Assembly: GCA_948567375.1 (NCBI GenBank)
Contig: OX419756.1
Location: forward strand, 73,572,552-73,636,551
Source of the DNA: Lunularia cruciata
Taxonomy: Eukaryota; Streptophyta; Marchantiopsida; Lunulariales; Lunulariaceae
Direction: 5' to 3'
Length of the DNA stretch: 64,000 nt
Of the stretch, positions 45,240-56,429 are shown piece after piece. Position numbers and translations under genes: made by a program. Position 1 is the first letter of the stretch. Each line of letters starts with the position of its first letter. The notes under the pieces are model-generated. The model saw only the letters and a list, made by a program, of their open reading frames with translations, was not told where the DNA came from and did not search any database.

Positions 45240-45734
45240 GAAACCGATCATCGACTTCCAAGTCTTGGTATTGAGTTTCTAACCTAGATAAGAAGTTTGC
45301 ATTCAAATCCAAAGCTCCCTTCCTTACTTATACAATGTATGTGAATTCTTGTAACAACAAGATCCATCTTGCAATTTGCCTGGACAAATCTACCTTCTTG
45401 ACCAAATGTTCCAATGCATAATGGTCAACATAGAAGACAAACTTGTATCCCAGCAGGTAGTGGTGAAATTTCTTGCAAGCATACACCATTTTGAGTGCTT
45501 CTCTTTCAGTCGTCAAATAGTTCTTTTTTGAGACTGATAGTTGTTGGTTGGCATAATAAACCGGATATTCCTTCTTCTTCTTGTCCTTTTGACTTAAGAA
45601 AACTCCGATTGCCATGGATGAAGTGTCCACATACACATGAAAAGGGGCGTCCCAATTTGGGGCCCTCATAAATGGTGCTTCAACCAGTTTCTTCTTCAAT
45701 ACTTGGAAAGCATCTTCTTGGGTGGCTTCCCACA
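45240..45734 (-). pseudogene. RNase H of the compound element
   Basis: A 152-codon open frame spans 45328-45786, of which the part below 45735 is RNase H. It begins MWEATQEDAFQVLKKKL, then PFHVYVDTSSMAIGVFLSQ with the catalytic Asp, LTTEREALKMVYACKKFHHY and FYVDHYALEHLVKK. It ends towards LNANFLSRLE. The segment before WEATQE is separated by the inserted element B, so the RT/RNase H joint is split. Confidence 0.88.
45716..45734. repeat. 19-bp flanking duplication, copy 1
   Basis: TCTTGGGTGGCTTCCCACA directly abuts the LTR of element B. A near copy lies at 47248-47266 on the far side of B (two differences). It is pol sequence of the compound (WEA.QE codons), duplicated across the insertion. 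Confidence 0.75.
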
Positions 45735-46504
45735 TGTAATACGCTGAGGATAGGAGACTTGAAGAGAAACACACCGTGAGAAACACACACTTTCACACTC
45801 AAACTCCGATGCCCCAAAGGAGCACCTTCTCTTTATTATATAGGCAAAGCGGATCTCTTCCAATGAAGCTCCACCATAGGATTAGGTATATAGATAGGTG
45901 ACATGTCAGCAAGCTCCACCCTTGGATTACTTACTTGGATGGGTGACATGTTGGTCTTGGTCCTATCTGGTTGGTCAAACAAGCTTTGGCCAAACAAGCT
46001 TTGGCCAGAGGGAATCTTTTAGAGAATCTTCTTGTAGGAATCTTAGAATCACGTGGGTAAGGTACCATTGGAAAGCTCTCGATGAGACAAAGCAGGAGGG
46101 AGGGTAGGCCAACCTTTCCTCCATTGGGGGGGCAATTGGCACATTTTTGAGGCCTAATTCATCTGTTTAGGCCTCCGAAATTGCCTTCAAAGATTTCAGC
46201 CATATTTTGGTTCCAACTCTATTAGTAGAAGTCCCCTTTTGGTGATACCTCTTTCTGATCTATTCAGTCTATCCTTTGTAACATCCTTCCTGATGTTACC
46301 AACCCAATTCTCACCTTCAAATCATATGTCTAGCTATTGGTTCTAAGGTTTTCAAATCTATTTTGGTTTCTTGCCCTATTAGTAAAAGTACCCTTTTGGT
46401 GATGCTTCTATCTGATATATTTTGACCATCATGTATAACATCATTCCAGATGTTACCAAACCAAATTTCATATCTAGATTATATGGCTAGCTCTTGGTAT
46501 TACA
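45735..46504 (-). repeat. 3' LTR of element B
   Basis: 770 bp; forward borders TGTAATACGC and CTTGGTATTACA. It matches both LTRs of A in reverse complement. A 15-bp tandem duplication ('aagctttggccaaac') near 45980-46008 accounts for its extra length. Confidence 0.92.
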
Positions 46505-46518
46505 AACCTCCCTCCTTT
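46505..46518 (-). promoter_or_regulatory. Polypurine tract of element B
   Basis: Minus-strand AAAAGGAGGGAGG adjoins the LTR, identical to that of element A. Confidence 0.85.
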
Positions 46519-47251
46519 TAAGATGCAACATCCTTGTTGTGCAACTGTTGCTCAAATGCTTGCACCAACACCGGTGCATGTGTCAAATTGGCAACGGGTT
46601 CCCAGGTTGCTTCATAGAGGGGGTAACCTTTCCACTGGACAAGGTAATCCACCTGTGGATGATGAGTACCACACATGCATTTTTGGAGAATACGCTCCAC
46701 TTCATATTCCTTGTTGCCATCAACAAGTGTCGGACAAGGTCAAATGTCTTGTGTGGAATGACCCAAGCCTGATCGGGGAGCATATCTGCATAGTAGGGAA
46801 ACATGGAACACTGGATGGATCTTCATGTGTGGTGGTAGCTCAAGGTGATAGGCCACAGCACCAACTCGACGGAGAATTGAGAAAGGCCCAACAAAACAAG
46901 GTCTGAGCTTACGAGGTCCCACTAATGTGAGGTTGGTTGTTGATAGCCACACTTGATCCCCAAGATTGAACTCCATGTGCTTACGGTGTGCATTAGCATA
47001 CTACTTCTGGTGATTTTGTGCAATTTGTAATTTGTGCTTAGCGCTCTCCACCCCTTGTTGGATTCTAGAAACAAATGTGTTGACTGCATCGACCTTTGTA
47101 GCCACCAGACGGATCTTCATCAAGCTAGAAGGTGTGAAGAGATGCTTACCATACGTGAGGAAGAACGGATTGACTTGGGTGGATGCATTCACTGAATTGT
47201 TGTAAGCAAATTCCACCAATGGGAGTAGGATGTCCCACCTTTCTTGCTCTT
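46518..47251 (-). pseudogene. Integrase C-terminus and chromodomain of element B
   Basis: The minus strand carries integrase residues ERWDILLPLVEFAYNNSVN and FFLTYGKHLFTPSSLMK (47001-47250). A 78-codon frame (46740-46976) follows with LGDQVWLSTTNLTLVGP and GPFSILRRVGAVAYHLEL. The chromodomain (46518-46700), with MERILQKCMCGTHHPQV, VQWKGYPLYEATWEP and a stop after NKDVAS, is uninterrupted. It is better preserved than in element A, which suggests B inserted more recently. Confidence 0.85.
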
Positions 47252-47266
47252 GTGCGGCTTCCCACA
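47248..47266. repeat. 19-bp flanking duplication, copy 2
   Basis: TCTTGTGCGGCTTCCCACA, partner of 45716-45734 on the other side of element B. Confidence 0.75.
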
Positions 47267-48443
47267 AGTAGTCTTCGGACCTCTTCAGTAGCTTTGTAAG
47301 GAGTGCAACCACCACCACATAATTTGACACCAAGCGTCTATAATATCCGACATGTCCTAAGAAGGCTCTCGGTTCCTGGATATTCTTCGGGGATTCCAAA
47401 GCTGAGATTACTTTGACCTTCTCAACATCGACTTCAATACCTCAAATTGACACCCGATGCCCCAGAAGAATTCCCTCTTTCATTGTGAAGAAGCATTTCT
47501 CTTGGTGTAATGACAAACCGGCAAAATGACACCTTTCAAAATTTTGACAAAGGTAATCCAAATGTACATCTCTTTGTCTAAACACACAAAAATCATCAAT
47601 GAAGACTTCCACAAATTTACACAGAAAACCCTTGAAGATCACATTCATCATCCATTGGAAAGTAGCAAGAGCATTGCACAACCCAAAGGGCATTTGATTG
47701 TAAGCAAAGGTGCCACAATCAGTGGTGAATGTGGTTTTATCCTTGTCCTCTTCTCGGATGGATACTTGATTATATCCTAAAAATCCATCGAGAAAACTAT
47801 AATAAGGGTGACCAGCTACTTAGTCCAAAATTGTATTAGTAAAAGGCAAAGGATGATGATCCTTTCTTGTGACTGCATTTAATTTGCGAAAATCTTGGCA
47901 CACTCAAATCTTTCCCGTCTTCTTCTTTGGAACAATGACAATGGAGGAAATCCATTCATTGCTCAAGACAGGAAAGATTATTCTGGCCCCTAAGTACTTG
48001 TCAATTTCTTCTTTCGCCAAGAGGGAGTACTTTGGCTTCAAGCGGTATTGTCTTTGCTAAACCGGAACTGCACCTTCAACCAGATCGATCCGGTGTTCTC
48101 TAAATTCTTGTGGATTGCTCGGCATTTGATCAATAGACCAGGCAAATACATCTTGGAATTCTATAAATAGGGCAGTGTATCCTACCAACTCCTCCGCAAT
48201 GACTGTCTTCGCAATCTTCAAAAAATTTCCTTTAGTCAAGACCACATCTTGACAGTCATTGGGGTTGATGACGCCTTCAACATGTCTTACTTGGCTCAAT
48301 CCAAGATGTACTGCCGTCAAACCCCCTTCCTCCAAGTCTTGTTGACCCAAGTCGATGTCGTATGGGTTTTTGTCTTCGACCTCTACCTTGTAGCATTCCA
48401 GGTAATTAACTTGAACTTTGTCTTTGGAGTCTTCGGAAGACAA
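47252..48443 (-). pseudogene. Reverse transcriptase of the compound element
   Basis: An N-terminal 128-codon open frame (48057-48443) carries the linker VNYLECYKVEVEDKN and FQDVFAWSIDQMPS, the start of RT. Downstream are YLGARIIFPVLSNEWISSIV, VCQDFRKLNAVTRKDHHPLP, FLDGFLGYNQVSI, QMPFGLCNALATFQWMMN and the catalytic FIDDF box (47442-47693 frame). It ends FLGHVGYYRRLVSN..LLTKLLKRSEDYLWEAAQE at the insertion of B. Sequence and gene order fit the Athila/Tat branch. Stops include TAA just before QRQYRLKPK and one in GKI.VCQDF. Confidence 0.88.
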
Positions 48444-48449
48444 AGATGA

Positions 48450-49349
48450 TTAATCTTTGGATTCATCTTCATCTTCTGACAAAGTAGTTTCCTCAAGGTG
48501 AGGAACCTTCATCCAACTCACGATCACCAGCTTTTGCTCTTTTGATGAAATGTCTTTAAATCTTAATTTTTGCTGGTGCCAATCCACAATGACCTGGGCA
48601 ACATACAACCAAGGTCTTCCAATCAAGAGAGGATAACCAATTTTGGTTACTAATCGCAACACAATGGAATTCAATTTGAATGTCACCCCTCCAATGATCA
48701 TGGTGATATCCGATAGCATGCCCAAGGGATGTCTCCTGGTTTGATCTGCAAATTTCAGAATTTGGGGTGTTGGTTCAAATGTTATATACCCCAATGGATG
48801 TGCAGTGTCTTCTGTCATGACATTCACATCCGACCCTGAATCAATGGGTATGGATGTGATCATACAGCCTACTATCTCTGCATCCACCTTGGGAGATCCC
48901 AAATCTTCTTGTTCAATATGATAAATTGCGGGCAAGTCTTCCTTGGTCATCACCCTTACTTTCTTGAGAGATGAACTCAACTACTTTTTGTACAGCTTGT
49001 TGTCCTCCCACAATTGCTTAAATGTGACATTAGCACTTGTAGACGCCATATTAGCCACAATATTGTCCTGTGGAACTCCTCCCAGTTTCACCTGCTTCGC
49101 CTTTATCTTTGGATCCAAAGTTTATGCTTGCTCAAATCGGACTTTGGGGTGCTTAAGGATGGTAATCAAAGTACATATATCCTTGACTTGATGATCATCG
49201 GGTTGATTGACTTTGGCTTGGATCAAGTCTTTTACTTTGGACCTGATATCCACCGGAAAAACTAGAGGTGGTGTCTTTGTATTCTCCTCCAAACTCATCT
49301 CTTGTGTGTGGAGTACTGCTTCCTTAATTTCTTTCTGCAAGGCTTTCAC
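48450..49349 (-). pseudogene. Protease and upstream linker of the compound element
   Basis: A 176-codon frame (48450-48980) contains the aspartic protease site IPIDSGSDVNVMTEDTAHPL, followed by TMIIGGVTFKLNSIVLRL and GYPLLIGRPWLYVAQVIVDW. The linker (49122-49349) is Lys/Glu-rich: KALQKEIKEAVLHTQEMSLE. Protease would cleave Gag-Pol. An in-frame stop near 48981 precedes it. Confidence 0.85.
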
Positions 49350-49619
49350 TTTAGATTTTGCTAGGACCTTTTCCTCCTTAACAGAAAGGATAGCTTTTGC
49401 TCATAGTCTCTTTGCTTTTTGTGAGGATGAAGACGTAGTACTCACTTCTTTGAGAGCTCAATTCTTCCTCCCCATGTGAGTTTCTACCTTCAAAATTTTG
49501 AGGTCCGGCTATTCTCCTTCTGAAGCGGGACTCCCTTCTTGAGGTCTCTCTTCCTCAAGTGTGATATAATTTACATTCGTATCCCTCTTTGCTTGGAGCG
49601 CAACACGCTCAGTGGGGGT

Positions 49620-51446
49620 CTATACATATTTTACAGGGGGCTTTGGGTTGGGTGGTTGCGGGCATTGATTTCCCATGTGCCCCGATCCTTTACAATGTCC
49701 ACAAAGAGGCACGTACCCAATTTTCCATCTTGGCTCCGGACAATTTGGAGACCAATGACCCATTGAGCCACAATTGTAACAAGCACCTGGTGCAACATTT
49801 TGAGGTCTATTTTGGCCACCCATTGGTGGTCTTCGTGGAGGAGCATTATTATTGTACTCTCTTGGTCCATACCTTGGACCTTGATATGATGTGCTTGCCG
49901 AAGATTGTATTTCTTGGGTTTGGTATACAACCTCTTCTTCCTCACTCTGGTCCCAACCGGGAACCCAATCAATTTGTTGCATTGGAAATGCAATGCGGGT
50001 CAAACACTCCGTATTAGCATGGCCGGATTTACCACATGCAGTCCACCATACATTTGGTTGACCAAATGACGAGGGCTTTCTTTGGTCCTTAGCCCCAATC
50101 ATCTAGATCTTGAAATCCATGAACTCTTTAATAAGAGTCTCCAGCTTCTAATCTGCCTTAGGTACATTCTTTGCTAGCGGTCTTACCGGCTTCTTTCCTC
50201 TGTGTCTTTATATTCTTTGCAGCTTGGTTTCTTTGTTGGAATTCAAAGGAGAACTTGAAGATTTGGAGGATTCTTCCGAAGAAAGGGAGGTGCTACAAGA
50301 AGCTCTTTGTCTAGGCTTCTTGCCCTTCTTCTCCCAATTTCTTTGGTTGCTGGATGAGTGAGAGTGAGCCGCCTCATATCGGGCAACATGTTTGAGGACT
50401 TTGTCCAGGGAAGTTACATTCCTCTCCCTAGCAAAGATTCAAATCTCCGGTGAAAGCCCTCCAAGGAACCAGGTAATGGCTTGGGCATTGGAGTAACCCA
50501 CCACACTAGATTGTTTCGGAACTCGGTTCAATAAGGCCATGAACCGCTCAGAGTAATCTCTCAATTTTTCCTTCTTCCCTTGGTCCAAATCATTAAGTGC
50601 CGCAAAGACACTTGTATCATAATCCACTTCCCAAAATTGTTCCAAGAAGCCATTTTGTAAGTCTGCCCAGTCTGCTGGTGTGAACCCCTTCTGAGTTACA
50701 TGGGTGTACCAGCTCCGAGCTTTCTTTCGGAGCAGACTTGGAAAAATCCGCAGTCGATCGGTAGAGTCATGTTCCTTGTTGGCAAAGGAAATGACTTCAA
50801 ACTCCTCAATAAATTTGTCAGGGTCTTTGTCTTGTTTTGTCCCCTTATACTTCTGATAGGTGTGTCGGGTCACAGGTAATGAAGTCATCGTTTGATGCAG
50901 CGGAATCCCCTCTGGTAAGTTTGAACTTGAGGAAACCAAAGAGCTGCTTGGTATAGATGCTGTGTTGGCTGCCCAAGGGTTCCAATTAGTCAAGTTCAAA
51001 GTGGGGTCTTCTTCAACAATTTCTTCTTCTTTGATTATTTTGACTTCAACCCGATTAGAAGTAAGAGGTTCCACACCTTCCAAATGGTCTTCAAAATTCC
51101 TTCGGAACAACTGAAGGATTGTATGTACAAGATGTTGACACTCCTCTTTGGTAAGTGTTTGTGCTATCTTTCTGCAAACAATCTTCTTAAAGAATTTTAC
51201 TTCCTTTACAACTTTAGGGGAAGTCGGTGTACTAGGTCGTAATGCATATGTCTGCCCGCTCAACTCTTTCTTCTTCTTGGAAGACGGGGATGAAAAGTAG
51301 CCTTGCCACCCTCCTTCACGTTTCTTTTGTTTCAGTTCTCGCAAAGCTTCTTGAACTTCGTGGAGAAGTTGAAAGTCCAATGCTTCCCGTTCAGTTTTGG
51401 CCAAAGTAGATTGGATCTTCAAATGTTCTTCTTCTTCATGATGCAA
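49620..51446 (-). pseudogene. gag of the compound element (inner member)
   Basis: One frame from 51446 to 49620, interrupted by stops near 50439, 50150 and 50103. The N-terminal helical part is MHHEEEEHLKIQSTLAK. The capsid core has FIEEFEVISFANKEHD, RKKARSWYTHVTQKGF and YSERFMALLNRVPKQSS. Three CCHC knuckles are present: the first degenerate (WWTACGKSGHANTEC, first Cys lost), then CYNCGSMGHWSPNC and CGHCKGSGHMGNQC. The 335-codon piece 50439-51446 is the longest open frame in the window. Gag forms particles and binds element RNA. Confidence 0.88.
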
Positions 51447-51558
51447 TGTTTGTCTTCAAGCTCTCTCTACTTGTTGTTCTCTCAATGCAGACATTCATAT
51501 TGCTTTGACGCCTAGATTCAAATTTGGCCTTGTATTCTTCTACTTCTGAGTTTTGTAT

Positions 51559-51575
51559 CCCCGGCAGTGACGCCA
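51559..51575 (-). promoter_or_regulatory. Primer binding site of the inner element
   Basis: The minus strand TGGCGTCACTGCCGGGG lies seven bases after the LTR end. It resembles TGGCGCCGTTGCCGGGG typical of Athila/Tat-type plant gypsy elements, which supports that lineage assignment. Confidence 0.8.
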
Positions 51576-52250
51576 AAAATCATGTGACAACCCGGCATAT
51601 ATCACTTTTGCAGTAATCGGGTAAGTAAAGTTTGTTCCCGTAGAGATACAATTCAGAATTGGTCAAATACAAAGCTAAGTAACAATTTAGTTCTTCTTGG
51701 TTGTATCTTTAATCTCTCAGGTAGAAACTACACCCAGAAGATAGTAACAAGCTCACAATCTTAACCACTTGTCACAAATTCACACACATAATCACAACAT
51801 AGTGAATTCTGTCCAAACAACTCTTGATTGTGATGATTCAGATTCTCCCGAAGATGGCACTTCATTACAAAGAACAATTTTGCCTCAGAATTATGTTCCA
51901 CCTCTCCACTGAAGGCACAACTTCCTTGATCAGAATTGCTTCCATCAACTTTGTGTTGCACTCACAAATGCAAAAGACTACCAACACTACCATTCCTCTT
52001 AGATCTATCAAAGCATTGCTCCATTGCACTTCACTCAGGATCAAACACACAGATAAAAGATCAAGGCTATAGAATCCAACATCCACAGACACACTAACTT
52101 GTACTTTGATGTTCTCCACACACTCACAAACACAAACACAGAATTGACGATCGGAATTAAGCTCAAGCAATGAGCATTGAAAACCAGCACTTTGCTTTAT
52201 CTATCTTCAAAAATATGAATACAAAACAACATCACACTACAAATGCCACT

Positions 52251-52258
52251 CTTAAATA
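52251..52258 (-). promoter_or_regulatory. Conserved TATTTAAG box, middle LTR
   Basis: Minus strand TATTTAAGAGTGGCATTTG, at the same place as in LTRs E, F and G. Confidence 0.55.
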
Positions 52259-52404
52259 GTGAAGCAAACAATAGTTCTTCCTACTTATGCACCGCTTCCT
52301 AACATCTCTTCCTACTTGCAGATCTAAACTGACAATCCACCTCTTCATATCTGCCTCTTCCTATCTCAAAACTGTCACTATCCGATCCGATGTCTACTCT
52401 ATCA

Positions 52405-54968
52405 TCAGCTTTCAGACCCGATGATCTTCCTATCACTTCTCCTTCTTTGGGTATCTACTAATTCTTGCACTATTTCTACTACTTCTTCACTAGGAACTAC
52501 AATTGCACTAAGAGGTGACTTATCTAACTCTTTATCTCCTGATCCACTCTTCTCTAATGTATCAAATAACAAGTCCGATGACACTTGTATTCCAATTTTT
52601 GCAACATCGGACTTCCTCTCCCCTGTCACACTACTCCTAATTCTTTCTAACTCTAAATTGACTAAATCTAATCTGAGACTGACGTTGTCCCCTACTTCTA
52701 ACATCTTTTGATCTACTCTCTCCCTCAATCGGATCAGCAAACTATTCATATCTACATCTTTAATCCTCCTCTTCCGAGTTTCTTGTACAAGGAACTTTAG
52801 CTCATGTAAACATCCTTCTTCCAATCTCCCTTCAGCCTCAGTGCATAGCATAGCTCTCAATTTTCTTGTTACGTCTCCCACCAATTCCGACTCATACCCT
52901 CGCAATTGCTCTGCCTTCAACTCTTCATGGTACATCTTCATTTCGTCTTTGTACTCAGCAGCGAGCATCTTTTTCTCCTCCACATATTGTGAACTTTGTA
53001 GCTCAGCACTTTGTAACAGCTTGCGCAATCTTTCTTCTTCTTCATGTCTGACTTCTTCATGATCAAGCCTGTCTCTCTGACAGGCTTGATCCTTCCCGGC
53101 TGCACTCTTCTTCAAGCTGTCCAACTCCTGCTCCATTATCACTGCCGTCGCCTTCAAATGAATATTCTTGGTGCGCACATCACTCACTTCCTTCTTCATT
53201 TTGCTCAGCAACATTGCCCGCTCCTTCAATTCCTCCACTTGTTTCTACAATTCTTTCCCTCTTGACTCATAACTCTCTTGTAACATCTCAAAAGTCTTCT
53301 TCTTCAAGGCTTCATCGCTCTGAAGTTCTTCAATTTCTTCATTTCTTCAGACTTCTCGCTCTTGCAACCCCTTCACTTCACTCAACAGATACTTCACCAC
53401 CTATAACTCATTCGTCACCTTTCTACAGTTTTGGGGAATTACTTTCTGATGCTCCTTCAATAGTTCTAGCAATGGTGTGACAACCTTTGTTAGATATGCT
53501 ATCCCACCAAGGTTCTCTTTGTCTTCATCCTCGTCTTTATACTTTGGCTCCTCCATCGGCTCCTTCAGCCAAAGTCGCGATCTTCATATCTTCACAGACA
53601 CCGCTTTTGAGCTCTCTTCTTCTTTATTGATTGAACTTGGTCCTGTAGGGTACTCCTTTTGTTTTTCTAGCCTCTGCTTGTCTACCACCAGGGCTACGCA
53701 ATGATTTGTTGTTCCAAGTACTCTGTCAGTCATTGCATGACAAGCTTCACTAACCGCTTGTTGAACCTCAGGTTCCCCCTCACTCTTACTTCTAGACTCC
53801 TCACTTTGTAAAGTGAGTTCATCCTCTTTTGATTCCTCTCCTTGCAACTCTATTTCTTCTTCAGACTCTGATTCCGATGATGATTCTCTCACCATCTTCT
53901 TACTCTGCAAAACCAGTCTTTGAGTCTTCCTTTGAGCTAGAGGTGACTTTGCTTCTTCAGATTTACTACGCTTCTTCTTCTTCTTTGGACTTGTGACTTC
54001 TTCCATCTTCCATTGTCCTGTCTTCAAGAAGTGATCATCATTGGCTCGCAGGTGTGTCATATATTGTTGTTCTTCTTCATCGCTTTCTGTCTTAAATCAG
54101 GATGGAAATGTGACACCATGCAATGTCTCTCCTCTACTGTTAGCAAATTCAACCCAAAGTAGGAATGTGCTACAAATGGTGCAAAATAATGTGGAGGCAA
54201 ACCTTTCCTCCAATTGATCACCATCTGCCTCATTTGGTGTTGAAAACACTTTGCCCAATTCACCTTTACCCTTGCAAACATCTAGTGGAAGAAGACTGCT
54301 TGTTGCATGTTCACGTAAGTTGTCCGTTCTAGTTTGAACATGGCCATAATTGTCCCCATGATACTTCATCTAATCGGGTCCCGATAGGACTCCACCTTGT
54401 AACCATTTGTTGTTCTTGGAGCAAAGCAAGAATTTTGGATTTCCGCCGTTTCTTTTGCAGCATCACACTTCCAATAGAAGGTGATCTCCGTCAATTCTCC
54501 TGCTTCCTTTCCCAACACTGATCTCCATTCTGACTCAATCCATCGGGCCAGATTCCCTCTCTTCCCTTTGACTTTGGGGCCCTCCTCACAATTACTGGCA
54601 GCTATCTTTGCCATCACTCCTAGGAAATTGAAATTCCAGTTCCATGCTAAAAATGTAATACAAAGTCTATTCAAGACTTTGATTCTGGCTACCACATCTA
54701 ACCTGCAAATTGCAAAACTTCACATTGCTAGAGCATTTGTGACCTTCTTCGCCATGATCTGCTTTCTCGTTCTTCAGCATTGAAAGACTATGCCTTCTCC
54801 TGGACTAGACACTCTAACATGTTCTGGATTTTGGAAAATTGCACTCTCAATTGGCTTCCTGACACACATTACTGCAGGACGACTACTTAGAGGAATTGGA
54901 AATTTACTTGGCATATTCAACTTGTCCCTGCACAATCACAAATTTATATTACCCCAAATTGTAGTCAT
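52405..54968 (-). pseudogene. LTR-resident coiled-coil protein gene, middle LTR (best preserved)
   Basis: About 855 codons. Open pieces are 54366-54695 (109 codons: MVARIKVLNRLCITFLAWNW..., SCFAPRTTNGYKVESYRD), 54057-54281 (NWAKCFQHQMRQM, PPHYFAPFVAHSYFGLNLL, MVSHFHPDLR), 53584-54060 (158 codons: KKKKKRSKSEEAKSPLAQRK, then SSSESESEEEIE and LTLQSEESRSKSEGEPEVQ) and 52405-53238 (277 codons of coiled coil and tail). The last includes LSKMKKEVSDVRTKNIHLKA, EEKKMLAAEYKDEMKMY, LRERVDQKMLEVGDNVSLRL and VSSDLLFDTLEKSGSGDKE. The conserved ATG opens MTTIWGNINL, with a TGA at codon 11. No transmembrane segment, protease or nuclease motif is visible. Function unknown; the plan suggests a structural or nucleic-acid-associated protein. 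Confidence 0.8.
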
Positions 54969-55324
54969 TCTTGAGTCGATTTCAAATTCGACTTCCCCTC
55001 TTCTACGTGTTGCTATCCTGTCACTATCAAGACATGCTTCTTCTACCTCCGCTGTTTCTTGAAGTGTACTTTCTTGCCACGTACCAAGGTTGTTAGATGG
55101 TCTTTGTATTGCCTACGCTTCCCGATCCAAAGATGATGCTCTTTGGACTTTTTCCATCATACTCCTCTTCTGAGTACCTCCATCATCATATCCGATCTCG
55201 CCTTCTTTGGATTTCCTCCGAAGTCACTTTTGTCCATTCCTTCTTTCATAATTGGGCTTTTTGTGTTTACTTCTTCCCTCAAATGCTAATAAACAGAAAA
55301 AAAACAAAAAATGTGGGCACCACA

Positions 55325-56130
55325 ATACCCCAATCAATGTGCAGTGTCTTCTATCATGACATTCATACCCGACCCTGAATCAATGTGTATGGAGGTGATC
55401 ATGCAGCCTATGATCTTTGCATCCACTTTGGGAGATCCCAAATCTTCTTGTTCAATAGATAAATTGCAGGCAAGTCTTTCTTGGTCATTGTCCTTACTTT
55501 TGTGAGGGCCAAACTCAACTGTTTCTTGTACAGCTTGTTGTCCTCCCACAATTGCTTAAATGTGACATTAGCACTCATAGATGCCAAATCACCCACAATA
55601 TCATATTGTGGGACTCCTCCTAATGTCACCTTCTTCACCTTCATCTTTGGGTCCAAAGTCTGTCCTTGCTCAAATTGGACTTTGGGGTGCTTCAAGATGG
55701 TAATTGGAGTATGGATGGCCTTGACCCAATGTTCTTCGGGTTGACCAACTTTAGCTTGGATCAAGTCCTTTACTTCGGACCAGATATCCACCAAAAAAAT
55801 AGGAGGCTTTGTCTTTGTGTTCACCTCCAAACTCATCTCCCGCGTTCTGAGTATTGCTTCCTTGATTTCTTTTTGCAAGGCTTTTGCTTTAGCTTTTGCT
55901 AGAATCTTTTCCTCCTTGGCAAAAAGGATAGCTTTCAAGCGTAACCTCTTTGCCTTTTGTGAAGACAAGAAATTAGTACTCACTTCTTTGAGATCATGCT
56001 TCTTCTTACCCACACATGTCTCAACCTTCAAAATTTTGAGGTCCGGCCATTCTCCTTTTGAAGCGGGACTCCCTTCTTGAGGCCTCTCCTCCTCAAGTGT
56101 TATACAATCTACATTTGTATCCTCTTTCAC
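55325..56130 (-). pseudogene. Linker and truncated protease of the outer element
   Basis: A 240-codon frame (55408-56130) holds the linker (MKEDTNVDCITLEEERPQEG, KALQKEIKEAILRTREMSLE, VTLGGVPQYDIVGDLASMSA). A short overlapping frame (55334-55549) carries the protease site IHIDSGSGMNVMIEDTAH. Protease stops a few codons after the DTAH residues, where the middle LTR begins (...TTGGGGTAT|TGTGGTG). This is a clean break in the gene and marks the insertion point of the inner element. Confidence 0.85.
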
Positions 56131-56429
56131 TTGGAGCGTAGCATGCTCAGTGGGGATCTATACATATTTTACAAGCGGCTTCAGGTTTGGTGGTTGCAAG
56201 CACTAGTTTCCCATATGCCCCAATCCCTTACAATTTCCACAAAGTGGAATGTACCCAATTTGCCATTCTTGGCTTTGGAAAATTTGAAGACCAATGTCCC
56301 ATCAAGCCACAATTATAGCAAGCACTCAATGCATCATTTTTAGGCCTATTTTAGCCACCCATTGGTGGTCTTCATGGGGAGCATTATTGTTATACTCCCT
56401 TGGTCCATACCTCGGACCTTGATACGATG

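Larger units (their letters stand above)
45735..47251 (-). mobile_element. 5'-truncated chromovirus insertion, element B (A family)
   Basis: On the minus strand this is the 3' end of an A-family element: integrase fragment, chromodomain, polypurine tract and 3' LTR. It stops abruptly at the LTR end (GTATTACA) on one side. On the other side it breaks inside the integrase at GCAAGAAAGGTGGGAC. The host is the RT/RNase H joint of the compound. There is no 5' LTR and no 5-bp target duplication; instead 19 bp of host sequence are repeated on both sides, and the truncated end shows short homology (AAGAG) between host and element. Confidence 0.85.
51583..55324 (-). repeat. Middle LTR of the compound (5' LTR of the inner element)
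   Basis: 3742 bp; forward borders TGTGACAACCCGG and GGGCACCACA. In U3-R features it is closer to LTR E than to the outer pair (for example the 'gaagcaaacaatagttctt' block at 52261 and 'tctatcatcagctttcagac' near 52391). Its upstream edge joins directly to protease sequence of the outer element. Confidence 0.92.

Noticed and set aside
48057-51515. Plus-strand frames opposite the compound's gag and pol
   Set aside because: Shadows of the minus-strand retroelement genes, with no independent motifs.
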